Below, piece after piece: positions 18,141-26,842 of a DNA stretch of 64,000 nt (positions are counted from its first letter, which is position 1; each line of letters opens with the position of its first letter). The position numbers were made by a program, and so were the translations under genes. Under the pieces are notes generated by a model. The model had not been told where the DNA came from, did no database searches, and saw nothing but the letters and a program-made list of their open reading frames with translations. The DNA lies in contig NZ_JAFCKF010000011.1 in NCBI RefSeq assembly GCF_018130545.1, positions 124,001-188,000 of the forward strand. Direction: 5' to 3'. This stretch comes from Bradyrhizobium tropiciagri (GTDB lineage: Bacteria; Pseudomonadota; Alphaproteobacteria; Rhizobiales; Xanthobacteraceae).

Positions 18141-19490
18141 CTAATGACCAATGTCTTTCAATACGCTGTCTACCGCAGCGCCGAGCCTTTCGACGATCAT
18201 GTCAATGTCGCCGGAAGTTGCGATATAGGGCGGGGCGAGCAGCACGTGGTCGCCACGCTGGCCGTCGGCGGTGCCGCCCGAGGGATAGCAGCCGAGGCCG
18301 CCGGCGAACGCCGCGGACTTGATCCGCTGATGCAGCTTCAGCTTCGGATCGAACGACTGCCGCGAGCCGCGGTCGGCGACCAGCTCGATCCCCCAGAACA
18401 GGCCGCGGCCCCTGATGTCGCCGACATGGCGGTGATTGCCGAAGCGCTCGATCAGCCGCTGCTCGAGCTGGCGGCCGCGCTCCTTGACCTGGTCGAGTAG
18501 CTTCTCCTCGGCGATCGTCTTCTGCACTTCGAGGGCTGCGGCGCAGGCGAGCGGATGCGCCAGGTAGGTGTGGCCGTGCTGGAACGCGCCGGAGCCGTTG
18601 CGCACGGTGTCGACGATGCTGCCGCTCGCGAGCATCGCGCCGATCGGTTGATAGCCGCCGCCGAGGCCCTTGGCGATCGCCTGGATGTCCGGCGAGATGC
18701 CTTCCTGTTGCCACGCATGCAGCGTGCCGGTGCGGCCCATGCCGCACATCACCTCGTCGAGGATCAGCAGCGCGCCGTGGCGGTTGCAGATCTCGCGTAC
18801 CGCCTTGAAGTAGCCTTCCGGCGCCGGCACGCAGCCGGCGGTGGCGCCGACCACGGGCTCGGCGATGAAGGCTGCGACATTCTCGGGGCCGAGCCGCTGG
18901 AATTCGGCTTCCAGTTCGGCGGCGAGCCGGGCCACGAACGCGGCTTCGGATTCATCGTCGCGCTTCTCGTGATAGGCGAAGGCCGGCGTGACGTGGCTGA
19001 ACGACGGCGACAGCAGCGGCGCGTAGGGCTCGCGGCGCCAGGCATTGCCGCCGGCCGACAGCGCGCCGAGCGTGTTGCCGTGATAGCTCTGGCGGCGGGC
19101 GATGAAGCGCGCGCGCTTCGGCTCGCCGCGCTCGATGAAATATTGCCGCGCCAGCTTGATCGAGGCCTCGATCGCCTCCGATCCGCCGCTGACGAAGTAG
19201 ACATAGCCGAGGCCGCCGGGCTCGTGGCCGACCAGCCGCTCAGCGAGCTCTTCGGCAGGCTCGGAGGAGAAGAAGCCGGTGTGAGCATAGGCGATTGTCG
19301 ACGCCTGCTTTGCGATCGCGGCAAGAATGCGCGGATGCTGATGGCCAAGGCACGACACCGCGGCGCCGCCGGAGGAATCGAGAATGCGGTGGCCATCCTC
19401 CGCGATCAACCAGACGCCGTCGCCGCCGATCGCTTTCGGCGGGGTTTCGCGCAGGCTGCGATGCATCACGCGGCTCTTGTTGGCGGCCAT
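18141..19490 (-). CDS. Class III PLP-dependent aminotransferase
   Basis: A 449-residue fold-type I, class III aminotransferase (the group of beta-alanine, GABA and ornithine transaminases). Visible marks are YFVSGGSEAIEASIKLAR for phosphate binding, RQSYHGNTLGALS, LILDEVMCGMGRTG with the PLP-pyridine Asp, and IAKGLGGGY with the PLP lysine K274. It would move an amino group from an omega- or alpha-amine to a keto acid. It sits between rpiR-type regulator (5 bp) and the binding-protein gene (12 bp), so it is one operon with them. Confidence 0.88.
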   Translation of the reverse strand: MAANKSRVMHRSLRETPPKAIGGDGVWLIAEDGHRILDSSGGAAVSCLGHQHPRILAAIAKQASTIAYAHTGFFSSEPAEELAERLVGHEPGGLGYVYFVSGGSEAIEASIKLARQYFIERGEPKRARFIARRQSYHGNTLGALSAGGNAWRREPYAPLLSPSFSHVTPAFAYHEKRDDESEAAFVARLAAELEAEFQRLGPENVAAFIAEPVVGATAGCVPAPEGYFKAVREICNRHGALLILDEVMCGMGRTGTLHAWQQEGISPDIQAIAKGLGGGYQPIGAMLASGSIVDTVRNGSGAFQHGHTYLAHPLACAAALEVQKTIAEEKLLDQVKERGRQLEQRLIERFGNHRHVGDIRGRGLFWGIELVADRGSRQSFDPKLKLHQRIKSAAFAGGLGCYPSGGTADGQRGDHVLLAPPYIATSGDIDMIVERLGAAVDSVLKDIGH

Positions 19491-19495
19491 GATAC

Positions 19496-20371
19496 TTATC
19501 CTTTCTCGACAGTATATTGCGACATCCTGGCAAGCCGGCCTTCGGTCTCCTCCAGCTTGCGTTTTGCCCCAGTGCCGCCGAGCGTGAAGGCGACGGCGGC
19601 GAGCGACTGGGCGACTGCGATCGCGCCGGTGAGGCTCGGGAAGAAGCCGGGAGAGGAGGCGGCCTCGAACAGCAAGAGATGATCGGCGCCCTCGGCCATC
19701 GGCGCACTGATCGTGTCGGCGATCGCGATCAGCGCGGCGCGCGCCTGATGCGCTGCACGCGCGGTCTCGACGCTGACCAGGGTGTAGGGCGCAAAGCCGA
19801 TCACGACCACGGCGTCGTCGGCACGGAAGGCGCCATGGTCGAGATCGAACGGGCCGGAACCACCGACCATCTGCACCGCGTCGGGACGGAACAGGCGAAG
19901 CTGATAGGTCAGCAGTTCCGCGACGCTGCGGCAGCTGCGAAAGCCAGTGATCCAGATCCGGTTCGCCGCGTGCAGCGCACGCGCGGCATCCGCAATCGCG
20001 TTCGCGGATATGCGCGCAAGGCCTGCTGCTTCCGCCTCGAGCTTGTCGTGAACCAGTTTGACATCGGCATTCGGCCCGGCGCGGCGGCTCTTGGCACGGC
20101 CGGAGAACGGTGAGCCCTGTGCGGGTCGTCGCGCCTCGGTGAGTGCGGCGCGCAATTCGTCCCAGCCGGAATAGCCGAGCGCTTTTGCCAGGCGCGTAAA
20201 GGAGGCTGGATCGGCGCCGGCGACGGAGGCAAGCTCGCGCATCGAGCGGGTAGTGGCGTCGTAATCATTGGCTGCGACAAACCGACCAACCTCCTGCAAC
20301 CGCATTGGCAGCGACGGCAGTGCGCTGCACAATTCGTGGAGGGGCGATGGTTTCGGCTGAGCCTGGGCCAT
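19496..20371 (-). CDS. MurR/RpiR-family transcriptional regulator
   Basis: A 291-residue regulator with an N-terminal RpiR helix-turn-helix (residues 1-85, with ANDYDATTRSMRELASVAG and SFTRLAKALGYSGWDEL) and a C-terminal SIS domain (about 130-265, GFRSCRSVAELLTYQL), which normally binds a phosphosugar but in relatives of amino-acid clusters may bind another ligand. No clear ribosome site precedes the ATG; instead a large inverted repeat begins 5 bp upstream, pointing to autorepression. It heads the operon with the aminotransferase and binding protein. Confidence 0.87.
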   Translation of the reverse strand: MAQAQPKPSPLHELCSALPSLPMRLQEVGRFVAANDYDATTRSMRELASVAGADPASFTRLAKALGYSGWDELRAALTEARRPAQGSPFSGRAKSRRAGPNADVKLVHDKLEAEAAGLARISANAIADAARALHAANRIWITGFRSCRSVAELLTYQLRLFRPDAVQMVGGSGPFDLDHGAFRADDAVVVIGFAPYTLVSVETARAAHQARAALIAIADTISAPMAEGADHLLLFEAASSPGFFPSLTGAIAVAQSLAAVAFTLGGTGAKRKLEETEGRLARMSQYTVEKG

Positions 20372-20375
20372 GAAA

Positions 20376-20412
20376 CATATGTTGCATGAATCTTAATTTG
20401 GTGCAACATATG
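20376..20412. promoter_or_regulatory. RpiR operator candidate, 11-bp perfect inverted repeat
   Basis: CATATGTTGCA at 20376-20386 is repeated in inverted form as TGCAACATATG at 20402-20412 with a 15-bp spacer. It lies in the short region between the RpiR gene and the divergent permease operon, so one site could control both directions. Confidence 0.65.
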
Positions 20413-20469
20413 AAGTGCGCAGTCTGGAGCTTCCCGTTCCGATGCAATCCTCACAAGGATCCTTGTGCT

Positions 20470-21657
20470 GTGACGACATCGACGCCGAAACGCCCTCCCG
20501 CCCGGCCTTGGCGGCTCTCGCTCAGCGATCCCCGCGTCGCCGGCCTGTTCTGGCAGATCCTGGTGGTCGCCATCGCGGTCGCCATCGTCGCCTTCCTGTG
20601 GTCGAACGCGATCCACAATCTCTCGGTGCGGCGGATCTCGACCGGCTTCGCTTTCCTCGGCCGCGAAGCCGGCATGCCGATCGCCGATAGTTGGATCGAT
20701 TACACGCCGAAGGACACTTACCTGCGCGCCTTCATCGTCGGCGTCGTCAACACGCTGCGCGTCGCCGTCATCGGCATCGTGCTGGCGACCGTGATCGGCA
20801 CGCTGGTCGGCATCGCGCGGCTGTCGTCGAACTGGCTGCTGGCGCGCCTCGCCGCCGTTTATGTCGAGGTGCTGCGCGACCTGCCGCTCTTGCTGCAGCT
20901 GCTGTTCTGGTACGTGCTGATGCAGGGCCTGCCTGCGGCGCGCCAGGCGTTCAAGCCGGTCGAGGGCGTCTATCTCTCCAATCGCGGCCTGATCCTGCCG
21001 TCGGTGCCGCTGCACGAAGCCAATTGGTGGACCATCCTCGCGCTGGTCGCAGGTCTGATCGTTTTCACGTTCCTCAGGCGCCGCCTGATCGCGCAGCAGA
21101 TGCTTGACGGCCGGGCGCGGCCCGCCTGGCCTTACGCGCTCGGCCTCGTCGTCGCGCTGCCTGTGCTGGTGTCGTTCCTCTCGGGCGCGAGCTGGAGCAT
21201 CACGCTGCCGGAGCTGCGTGGCTTCAACTTCGTCGGCGGGCTGACCCTGGCGCCGGAATATTTCGCGCTCTTGATCGCGCTCGTCACCTACACCTCGGCT
21301 TTCATCGCCGAGATCGTGCGCAGCGGCATCCAGGCGGTGCCACGCGGCCAGTCGGAGGCCGCCAAGGCGCTGGGCCTGAAACGCGGTTTCGTGCTGCAGC
21401 ACATCGTGCTGCCGCAGGCGCTGCGCGTCATCATCCCGCCGATGACCAGCCAGTATCTCAACCTGACTAAAAACTCCTCGCTGGCGGTCGCGGTCGGCTA
21501 CCAGGACATCGTCTCGATCGCCAACACCACGCTGAACCAGACCGGGCAGGCGATCGAGTCGATCGCGCTGATCATGATGGTGTTCCTCACCATCAGCCTC
21601 GGTATCAGCCTGTTCATGAACTGGTACAATGCGCGGATCGCGCTGGTGGAGCGCTGA
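20470..21657 (+). CDS. Polar amino acid ABC permease, AapQ-like
   Basis: A 395-residue inner-membrane permease of the HisM/AapQ family. The C-terminal half has the EAA loop SGIQAVPRGQSEAAKALGL and the family helices; the N-terminal half contains the long extra region typical of AapQ/BztB (VGTLRVAVIG-like start, then RDLPLLLQLLFWY). GTG 20470 with AAGGAT about 9 nt upstream is the better start than the ATG at 20386, which lies inside the operator. It is followed after 1 bp by the second permease. Substrate probably shared with the AapJ-like protein. Confidence 0.85.
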   Translation: MTTSTPKRPPARPWRLSLSDPRVAGLFWQILVVAIAVAIVAFLWSNAIHNLSVRRISTGFAFLGREAGMPIADSWIDYTPKDTYLRAFIVGVVNTLRVAVIGIVLATVIGTLVGIARLSSNWLLARLAAVYVEVLRDLPLLLQLLFWYVLMQGLPAARQAFKPVEGVYLSNRGLILPSVPLHEANWWTILALVAGLIVFTFLRRRLIAQQMLDGRARPAWPYALGLVVALPVLVSFLSGASWSITLPELRGFNFVGGLTLAPEYFALLIALVTYTSAFIAEIVRSGIQAVPRGQSEAAKALGLKRGFVLQHIVLPQALRVIIPPMTSQYLNLTKNSSLAVAVGYQDIVSIANTTLNQTGQAIESIALIMMVFLTISLGISLFMNWYNARIALVER

Positions 21658-21658
21658 C

Positions 21659-22780
21659 ATGAGCTCGGTCGCACATGTCCCGCAGGATCCGCTGCCGATC
21701 GGCCCGCGCCCCGCACCGCGCGCGCTCGGCGGTCATCTCACCGCCTGGCTGCGCGCCAATCTGTTCGCCTCGATCCCGTCCAGCATCATGACCTTGCTGC
21801 TGCTGTTCGTGCTCGGCAAGGCCTGCATCGCGTTTTGGCAATGGGGCATTGCCAATGCGGTCTGGATCGTCTCCGGCAACGACACCGCCGCCTGCCGCGC
21901 GCTGCGCGGTGTCGGCGCCTGCTGGGCCGTCGTCCCCGAGAAGTACCGTTTCATCCTGTTCGGCACCTATCCGTTCGACGAGCAGTGGCGGCCGGCGCTC
22001 GCGGTGTTGATTTTCATCGCGCTGTTCGTGGTCTCGAGCCGCCGCAGCTTCTGGCGCAAGGAGCTGTTCCTGCTGTGGGCCGCGGCGCTGATCGTGATCG
22101 GCTGCCTGATGTGGGGTGGTTTTCTTGGTCTCAGCTTCGTTACGCAGGACCGCTGGGGCGGGCTGCCGGTGACGCTGATCCTCGCGACCTTCGGATTGGC
22201 GTTCGGCTTCCCGCTCGGAATCCTGGTCGCGCTCGGCCGCCGCTCGAAATTGCCGGCGATCCGCTCGCTCTGCGTGCTCTATGTCGAGCTGATCCGTGGC
22301 GTGCCGCTGATCAGCTTGCTGTTCATGGCGAGCGTGATGTTCCCGCTGTTCATGCCCGACGGCGTCAACATCGACAAACTGCTGCGCGCACAGATCGCCT
22401 TCATCCTCTATGCCGGCGCCTATCTCGCCGAAGTCGTGCGCGGCGGTTTGCAGGCGGTGTCGCGCGGACAGTATGAGGCGGCCGACGCGCTCGGCCTGTC
22501 GTACTGGGAGAAGCATGCGCTGATCGTGCTGCCGCAGGCGATCCGCCACGTCATCCCGCCGCTGGTCAACACCTTCATTGCCTTCTTCAAGGACACCAGC
22601 CTGGTCCTGATCATCGGCATCTTCGACCTCTTGACGACTGCGAAAACCGCGATCGTCGATCCGGCCTGGCAGTCCTTCAGCGTCGAGGTCTATTTGTTCG
22701 TCGGCGTGATCTACTTCGTGTTCTGCTTTGCGATGTCGCGCTACAGCCGCAGCCTCGAGGCGCAGCGCACGCAAGGCTGA
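21659..22780 (+). CDS. Polar amino acid ABC permease, AapM-like
   Basis: A 373-residue partner of the preceding permease, of the AapM/BztC type. It has an N-terminal membrane anchor, a periplasmic insertion with CRALRGVGACWAVVPEKY (residues about 79-96), and the EAA loop GGLQAVSRGQYEAADALGL near residue 265. The ATG is one base after the upstream stop, so expression is coupled. The usual next gene, the AapP ATPase, is absent; a GntR regulator follows instead. Confidence 0.85.
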   Translation: MSSVAHVPQDPLPIGPRPAPRALGGHLTAWLRANLFASIPSSIMTLLLLFVLGKACIAFWQWGIANAVWIVSGNDTAACRALRGVGACWAVVPEKYRFILFGTYPFDEQWRPALAVLIFIALFVVSSRRSFWRKELFLLWAAALIVIGCLMWGGFLGLSFVTQDRWGGLPVTLILATFGLAFGFPLGILVALGRRSKLPAIRSLCVLYVELIRGVPLISLLFMASVMFPLFMPDGVNIDKLLRAQIAFILYAGAYLAEVVRGGLQAVSRGQYEAADALGLSYWEKHALIVLPQAIRHVIPPLVNTFIAFFKDTSLVLIIGIFDLLTTAKTAIVDPAWQSFSVEVYLFVGVIYFVFCFAMSRYSRSLEAQRTQG

Positions 22781-22891
22781 GCGACCGGCTCTCCGCCAAT
22801 TCCTGAATGTTCAATCTCAGCGAGCCGTCCCAGGGACCGCTCCCGCTCGCTTGCGTCCCGCCATCCCCCTTGCCAAGCCGCCTTGATCCTA

Positions 22892-22905
22892 TTTATGATC
22901 ATAAA
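22892..22905. promoter_or_regulatory. Palindrome directly before the GntR start
   Basis: TTTATGATCATAAA is a perfect 14-bp palindrome whose last base touches the ATG at 22906. Its place over the ribosome-binding region suggests that the FCD-GntR protein represses itself here. Confidence 0.6.
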
Positions 22906-23700
22906 ATGGATAAATCGGCTCTACCCAGCCTCGACCCCTCCCGCCGCGCCTCGATCAAGCGCAAGCGCTCAGACGCGGTCGCCGACCTGATCCGCAGCCA
23001 CATCTTCCAGGCCGGCTTGCAGCCGAGCGACCGGCTGCCGCAGGAGCCGGAGCTGATCGAGATGTTCGGCTGCAGCCGCTCGACCATCCGTGAGGCGCTC
23101 AAGTCACTGGAAGTGCAGGGGTTGGTGCAGAACACCACCGGCCCCGGCGGCGGCGCGCGGGTGGCGCCGGTGTCGATCAACCGGATCGTCGGCCTGCTCA
23201 GCAATTACTTCTATTTCCAGTCGGTCAATGCCGCGCAAATCTACCAGATCCGTCGGCTGATCGAGCCGGAGCTCGCCTTCAGCGTGGTCGGACATCTCAC
23301 GGCGGAGCAATTTGCGGCACTCGACAAGGCGATCGCGGTGCAGGAGCATCATCCCGGTGGCGAAGCCGATTGGGAGCATCATCGCCACGCCGAGATCGAT
23401 TTCCATGACATCCTGATCGAAGCCTGTCCCAATCCGCTGCTCGGCCTGATGTGCCGGTTCGTCAACGAGGCTATCCGCCATTTGATCAGCAAGCTCGGCG
23501 TGCAGGAGTTCTCGTCGAGCTTCACCTGCGAGAACATCGAATTTCACAAGCGCCTGATGGCCGCGTTCCGCTCCGGCAATGCTGCGCGCGCGCGGCGCGT
23601 GATGCTCGATCATGTGCTCAGCGCCGAGGCGGTCGTCGTTCCCAAGGAGGACCGGCGGATGGACCAGCCGGTGTTCTACGAGCCGTTGCGGCTCGACTGA
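22906..23700 (+). CDS. GntR-family regulator, FadR/FCD subfamily
   Basis: A 264-residue regulator with an N-terminal winged helix (residues about 15-80: RSHIFQAGLQPSDRLPQEPEL, then GCSRSTIREALKSLE) and a helical FCD effector domain with metal-ligand-like residues in EIDFHDILIEA and ENIEFHKRLMAA. FCD domains often bind carboxylic acids. I start at ATG 22906, after the palindrome, instead of the upstream ATG at 22807, which would add 33 unrelated residues. It precedes the tandem amidases by 25 bp and is their likely regulator. Confidence 0.86.
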   Translation: MDKSALPSLDPSRRASIKRKRSDAVADLIRSHIFQAGLQPSDRLPQEPELIEMFGCSRSTIREALKSLEVQGLVQNTTGPGGGARVAPVSINRIVGLLSNYFYFQSVNAAQIYQIRRLIEPELAFSVVGHLTAEQFAALDKAIAVQEHHPGGEADWEHHRHAEIDFHDILIEACPNPLLGLMCRFVNEAIRHLISKLGVQEFSSSFTCENIEFHKRLMAAFRSGNAARARRVMLDHVLSAEAVVVPKEDRRMDQPVFYEPLRLD

Positions 23701-23725
23701 AGCAGTAGCGTTGGAGAAAATGGTC

Positions 23726-25144
23726 ATGGTCACGCGGCGCGAGAATGAGTTGTGGAGCTGGTCGGCGGTCGATCTGGCGCATGCGATCGCGACGCGGGCG
23801 ATCTCGAGCCGCGAGGCCGTGCGGTCCAGCCTCGACCGCATCGCAGAGGTCAATCCGGCATTGAACGCCGTTGTCGAGGTGCTGGCGGATGAGGCGCTGG
23901 CCGCGGCAGATGCGGCGGATGGAGCGGTGAAATCCGGCGCGGAGCTAGGCCGGCTGCACGGCGTGCCGGTCACCATCAAGGTCAATGTCGATCAGCGCGG
24001 TCACGCCACCACCAACGGCGTCGTCGCCTTCCGCGACATCATCGCCACCGAGGATAGCCCGGTGGTCGCGAATTTCCGCAAGGCCGGCGCCGTCATTGTC
24101 GGCCGCACCAACACGCCGGCCTTCTCGCACCGCTGGTTCACCAACAACGATCTGCACGGCGCGACCTACAATCCATGGGGCCGACGGCTGACGCCGGGCG
24201 GTTCCAGCGGCGGCGCTGCGTCCGCGGTCGCTTCCGGGATGGGCGCGATCGCGCATGGCAATGATTTCGGCGGCTCGATCCGCTATCCCGCTTACGCCTG
24301 CGGTGTTGCCGGCCTCCGACCGACGCCGGGGCGGATCCCCGCGTTCAATCCGTCGGCCACCGGCGATCGTCCGATCACGGCGCAGATGATGTCGGTGCAG
24401 GGGCCGCTCGCGCGCTCGGTTGCCGATCTTGGACTCGGCCTTGCCGCGATGGCGCAGGCCGACGCGCGCGATGGCACCTGGCTGCCGGTGCCGCTGCAAG
24501 GAGCAAAGCTCAAGCGCCCGATCGGCGTTGCGATCGCAGCGGCGCCATTCGGCGACGAGGCGCCGGAGGTCAGCGCAGCCGTGCGCACTGCCGGACGCTG
24601 GCTCGCGGAAGCCGGCTTTGCGGTGGAGGAAACTACACCGCCGCGGCTCGCGGAGGCCGCCGATCTCTGGCATCGCCTCGTCATCAATGAGGAGCGCCGC
24701 GTGCTGGCGCCGATGATCCGCAAGTTCGGGGACGATCGCAGCCGCTACAATCTGGAGGGCCATATCGCTTATGCGCCCGAGCTCGACGGTGATCAGGTGC
24801 TGGCCTGCTTCGAACAGCGGCTCGCGATCGTGCGGGCCTGGCAGCTGTTCCAGGAGCGTTGCCCCGTCATCATCCTGCCGGTCTCGGCGCAGCTGCCGTT
24901 CCGCTTCGATCAGGATCAGGAAGACGCTGACGTGGTGCACGCGCTGCTCGACGCGCAGCGACCGCTGCTCGCGGTGCCTGCGCTCGGCTTCCCGTCGGTC
25001 GTGGTGCCTACCGGGACCGCCGGCGGCGTGCCGGTCGGCGTGCAGGTGATCGCCGGCCGTTTCCGCGAGGATGTCTGCCTTGCCGTGGCCGCCGTGATCG
25101 AGGCGCGCGCCTCGACGCTGACGCCGATCGATCCACGCGACTGA
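23726..25144 (+). CDS. Amidase signature family enzyme, copy 1
   Basis: A 472-residue amidase. The Ser-cisSer-Lys triad is visible: Lys in GVPVTIKVN, cis-Ser in TPGGSSGGAAS, and nucleophilic Ser in GNDFGGSIRYPA. Such enzymes hydrolyse amides to acid and ammonia. TTGGAGAAA fits ATG 23726 (9-nt spacing) better than ATG 23720. The next gene is a close paralogue, so this looks like a tandem duplication with divergence; the substrate is unknown. Both lie downstream of the GntR gene on the same strand. Confidence 0.87.
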   Translation: MVTRRENELWSWSAVDLAHAIATRAISSREAVRSSLDRIAEVNPALNAVVEVLADEALAAADAADGAVKSGAELGRLHGVPVTIKVNVDQRGHATTNGVVAFRDIIATEDSPVVANFRKAGAVIVGRTNTPAFSHRWFTNNDLHGATYNPWGRRLTPGGSSGGAASAVASGMGAIAHGNDFGGSIRYPAYACGVAGLRPTPGRIPAFNPSATGDRPITAQMMSVQGPLARSVADLGLGLAAMAQADARDGTWLPVPLQGAKLKRPIGVAIAAAPFGDEAPEVSAAVRTAGRWLAEAGFAVEETTPPRLAEAADLWHRLVINEERRVLAPMIRKFGDDRSRYNLEGHIAYAPELDGDQVLACFEQRLAIVRAWQLFQERCPVIILPVSAQLPFRFDQDQEDADVVHALLDAQRPLLAVPALGFPSVVVPTGTAGGVPVGVQVIAGRFREDVCLAVAAVIEARASTLTPIDPRD

Positions 25145-25182
25145 ACCAACGACAAAGCACTGAACATAACGGGAGAACGACA

Positions 25183-26610
25183 GTGACGAATGCACCGATC
25201 TGGCAATGGTCCGCCGTGGAGACGGCGGCGGCGATCAGGAACGGCGAGGCGACCTCGGAGCAGGTCGTGCGTGCTCATCTCGACCGCAAGCAGGAGGCAA
25301 ACCCGGCGCTCAACGCCGTCGTCGTCGACCTCGGCGACACTGCGATGAAAGCCGCCAAGGCCGCTGACGAGGCGCTGGCTGCCAGCAAGCGCGGCGGCGC
25401 CGTCGGGCCGCTGCATGGCGTGCCGGTTACGATCAAGATCAACATCGACGTCGAGGGCCAGGCCAATTCGAATGGCGTGGTCGCCTTCAAGGACAACATC
25501 GCGCCGGGCGACTCGCCGGTGACGGCCAATCTCAAGAAGGCCGGTGCAATCATCATCGGCCTGACCAACACGCCGGAATTCTCGCTGCGCGGCTTCACCG
25601 ACAATCCGCTGCACGGCCTGACGCGCAATCCCTGGAATGCGGACGTGACCTGCGGCGGTTCCTCGGGCGGCGCCGGCGCGTCGATCGCGGCCGGCATCGG
25701 CACCATCGCGCATGGCAATGACATCGGCGGTTCGCTGCGCTGGCCGGCGCACTGCAACGGCATCGCCACCATCAAGCCGACCCAGGGCCGGATTCCGGCG
25801 TTCAATCCCTCTGCCACGGCGGAGCGGCCGTTGATGGCACAGTTCATGTCGTCGCAAGGACCGCTCGCGCGCCACGTCGCCGACGTCCGGCTCGGCCTCG
25901 AGGTGATGGCGCAGCGCGACCCGCGTGATCCCTGGTACGTGCCGGCGCCGCTCACGGGGCCGAAGCCCGCCGCGCCGGTCAAGGTCGCGCTCGCGAAGAT
26001 CCCCGAGGACATGGTGACCGATCGCGGCGTGATCGCGCTTCAGCGCAAAGCGGCCGATCATCTGGCCGATGCCGGCTACGCCGTCAGCGAGGTCGAGGTC
26101 CCCGAGCTCAACAAGGTCTGGCAGCTCTGGTGTGACCTGATCATGACCGAGACCCGCGTGTTGCAGCAGGATCAGATGCTGGCGGCCTCCAGCGCCGACT
26201 TCCAGAAGACGTTCCACGGCTTCATGGCGCTGGCAAATCCGTTGGATCAGGCCGGCTACATGAAGGCGATCGCCGAGCGGTCGCGCCACATCAGGGCCTG
26301 GATGACCTTCCTCGAGCAATATCCGCTGGTGCTGATGCCAACCTCGGTGCGCCAGACGCCGGAGGTCAATGCCGATCTCGGCGGCGACCAGCGCGTCAAG
26401 GATTTGTTCTGGAACGATCTGCGCTTCATCTCGTCGATGAACGTGCTGGGGCTGCCGGCGGCCGTGGTGCCGGTCGGCCTGCACGAGGGCTTGCCGGTCG
26501 GTGTCCAGATCGTCGGCTCGCGCTATCGCGAGGACATGTGCCTCGACGCCGCCGAGGCGATCGAGCGCAAGGTCGGCATCCTGGCAAGGCAATTGTGGGA
26601 GCGGCGCTGA
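25183..26610 (+). CDS. Amidase signature family enzyme, copy 2
   Basis: A 475-residue paralogue of the preceding amidase with the same plan: Lys in GVPVTIKIN, cis-Ser in TCGGSSGGAGAS and the nucleophile in GNDIGGSLRWPA. The shared stretches IPAFNPSATA and GPLARHVADVRLGLE show the common origin. GTG start with GGGAGAA 7 nt upstream, 38 bp after copy 1. Two retained copies suggest two related amide substrates or successive steps. Confidence 0.88.
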   Translation: MTNAPIWQWSAVETAAAIRNGEATSEQVVRAHLDRKQEANPALNAVVVDLGDTAMKAAKAADEALAASKRGGAVGPLHGVPVTIKINIDVEGQANSNGVVAFKDNIAPGDSPVTANLKKAGAIIIGLTNTPEFSLRGFTDNPLHGLTRNPWNADVTCGGSSGGAGASIAAGIGTIAHGNDIGGSLRWPAHCNGIATIKPTQGRIPAFNPSATAERPLMAQFMSSQGPLARHVADVRLGLEVMAQRDPRDPWYVPAPLTGPKPAAPVKVALAKIPEDMVTDRGVIALQRKAADHLADAGYAVSEVEVPELNKVWQLWCDLIMTETRVLQQDQMLAASSADFQKTFHGFMALANPLDQAGYMKAIAERSRHIRAWMTFLEQYPLVLMPTSVRQTPEVNADLGGDQRVKDLFWNDLRFISSMNVLGLPAAVVPVGLHEGLPVGVQIVGSRYREDMCLDAAEAIERKVGILARQLWERR

Positions 26611-26658
26611 TCCGGCCTCGGAGCCACAACGCATTATCCATTCGTATGATCCAGGGTA

Positions 26659-26684
26659 CGCCGCGGCGAAATCTCGTCGCGGCG
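26659..26684 (+). terminator. Hairpin after the amidase operon
   Basis: An 11-bp stem (arms 26659-26669 and 26674-26684, one G-T pair) with loop AATC, 49 bp after the second amidase stop. There is no run of T after it, so it may be a transcript-stabilising hairpin instead of an intrinsic terminator. Confidence 0.45.
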
Positions 26685-26842
26685 TTCGCATGATCGGCGA
26701 TGCGCGAACCGGCGCATTCGCCGCGTTCCTTCTCCCGGAATTTTGACGTGGAATCGCAGAGCGCCATGCCGGCGAACGGGGTTGTCGGTGATCCCTGATT
26801 GCTTCAGGAGTTCGACGAACCATCCGAAACCCTGGGAACGAA

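Noticed and set aside
20386-20469. Upstream ATG start for the AapQ-like permease
   Set aside because: It lies within the operator repeat and adds a Cys-rich, non-family leader; GTG 20470 has a proper ribosome site.
19909-21660. 583-codon minus-strand frame over the permease gene and regulator
   Set aside because: Overlaps two recognised genes on incompatible frames and has shadow-type composition.
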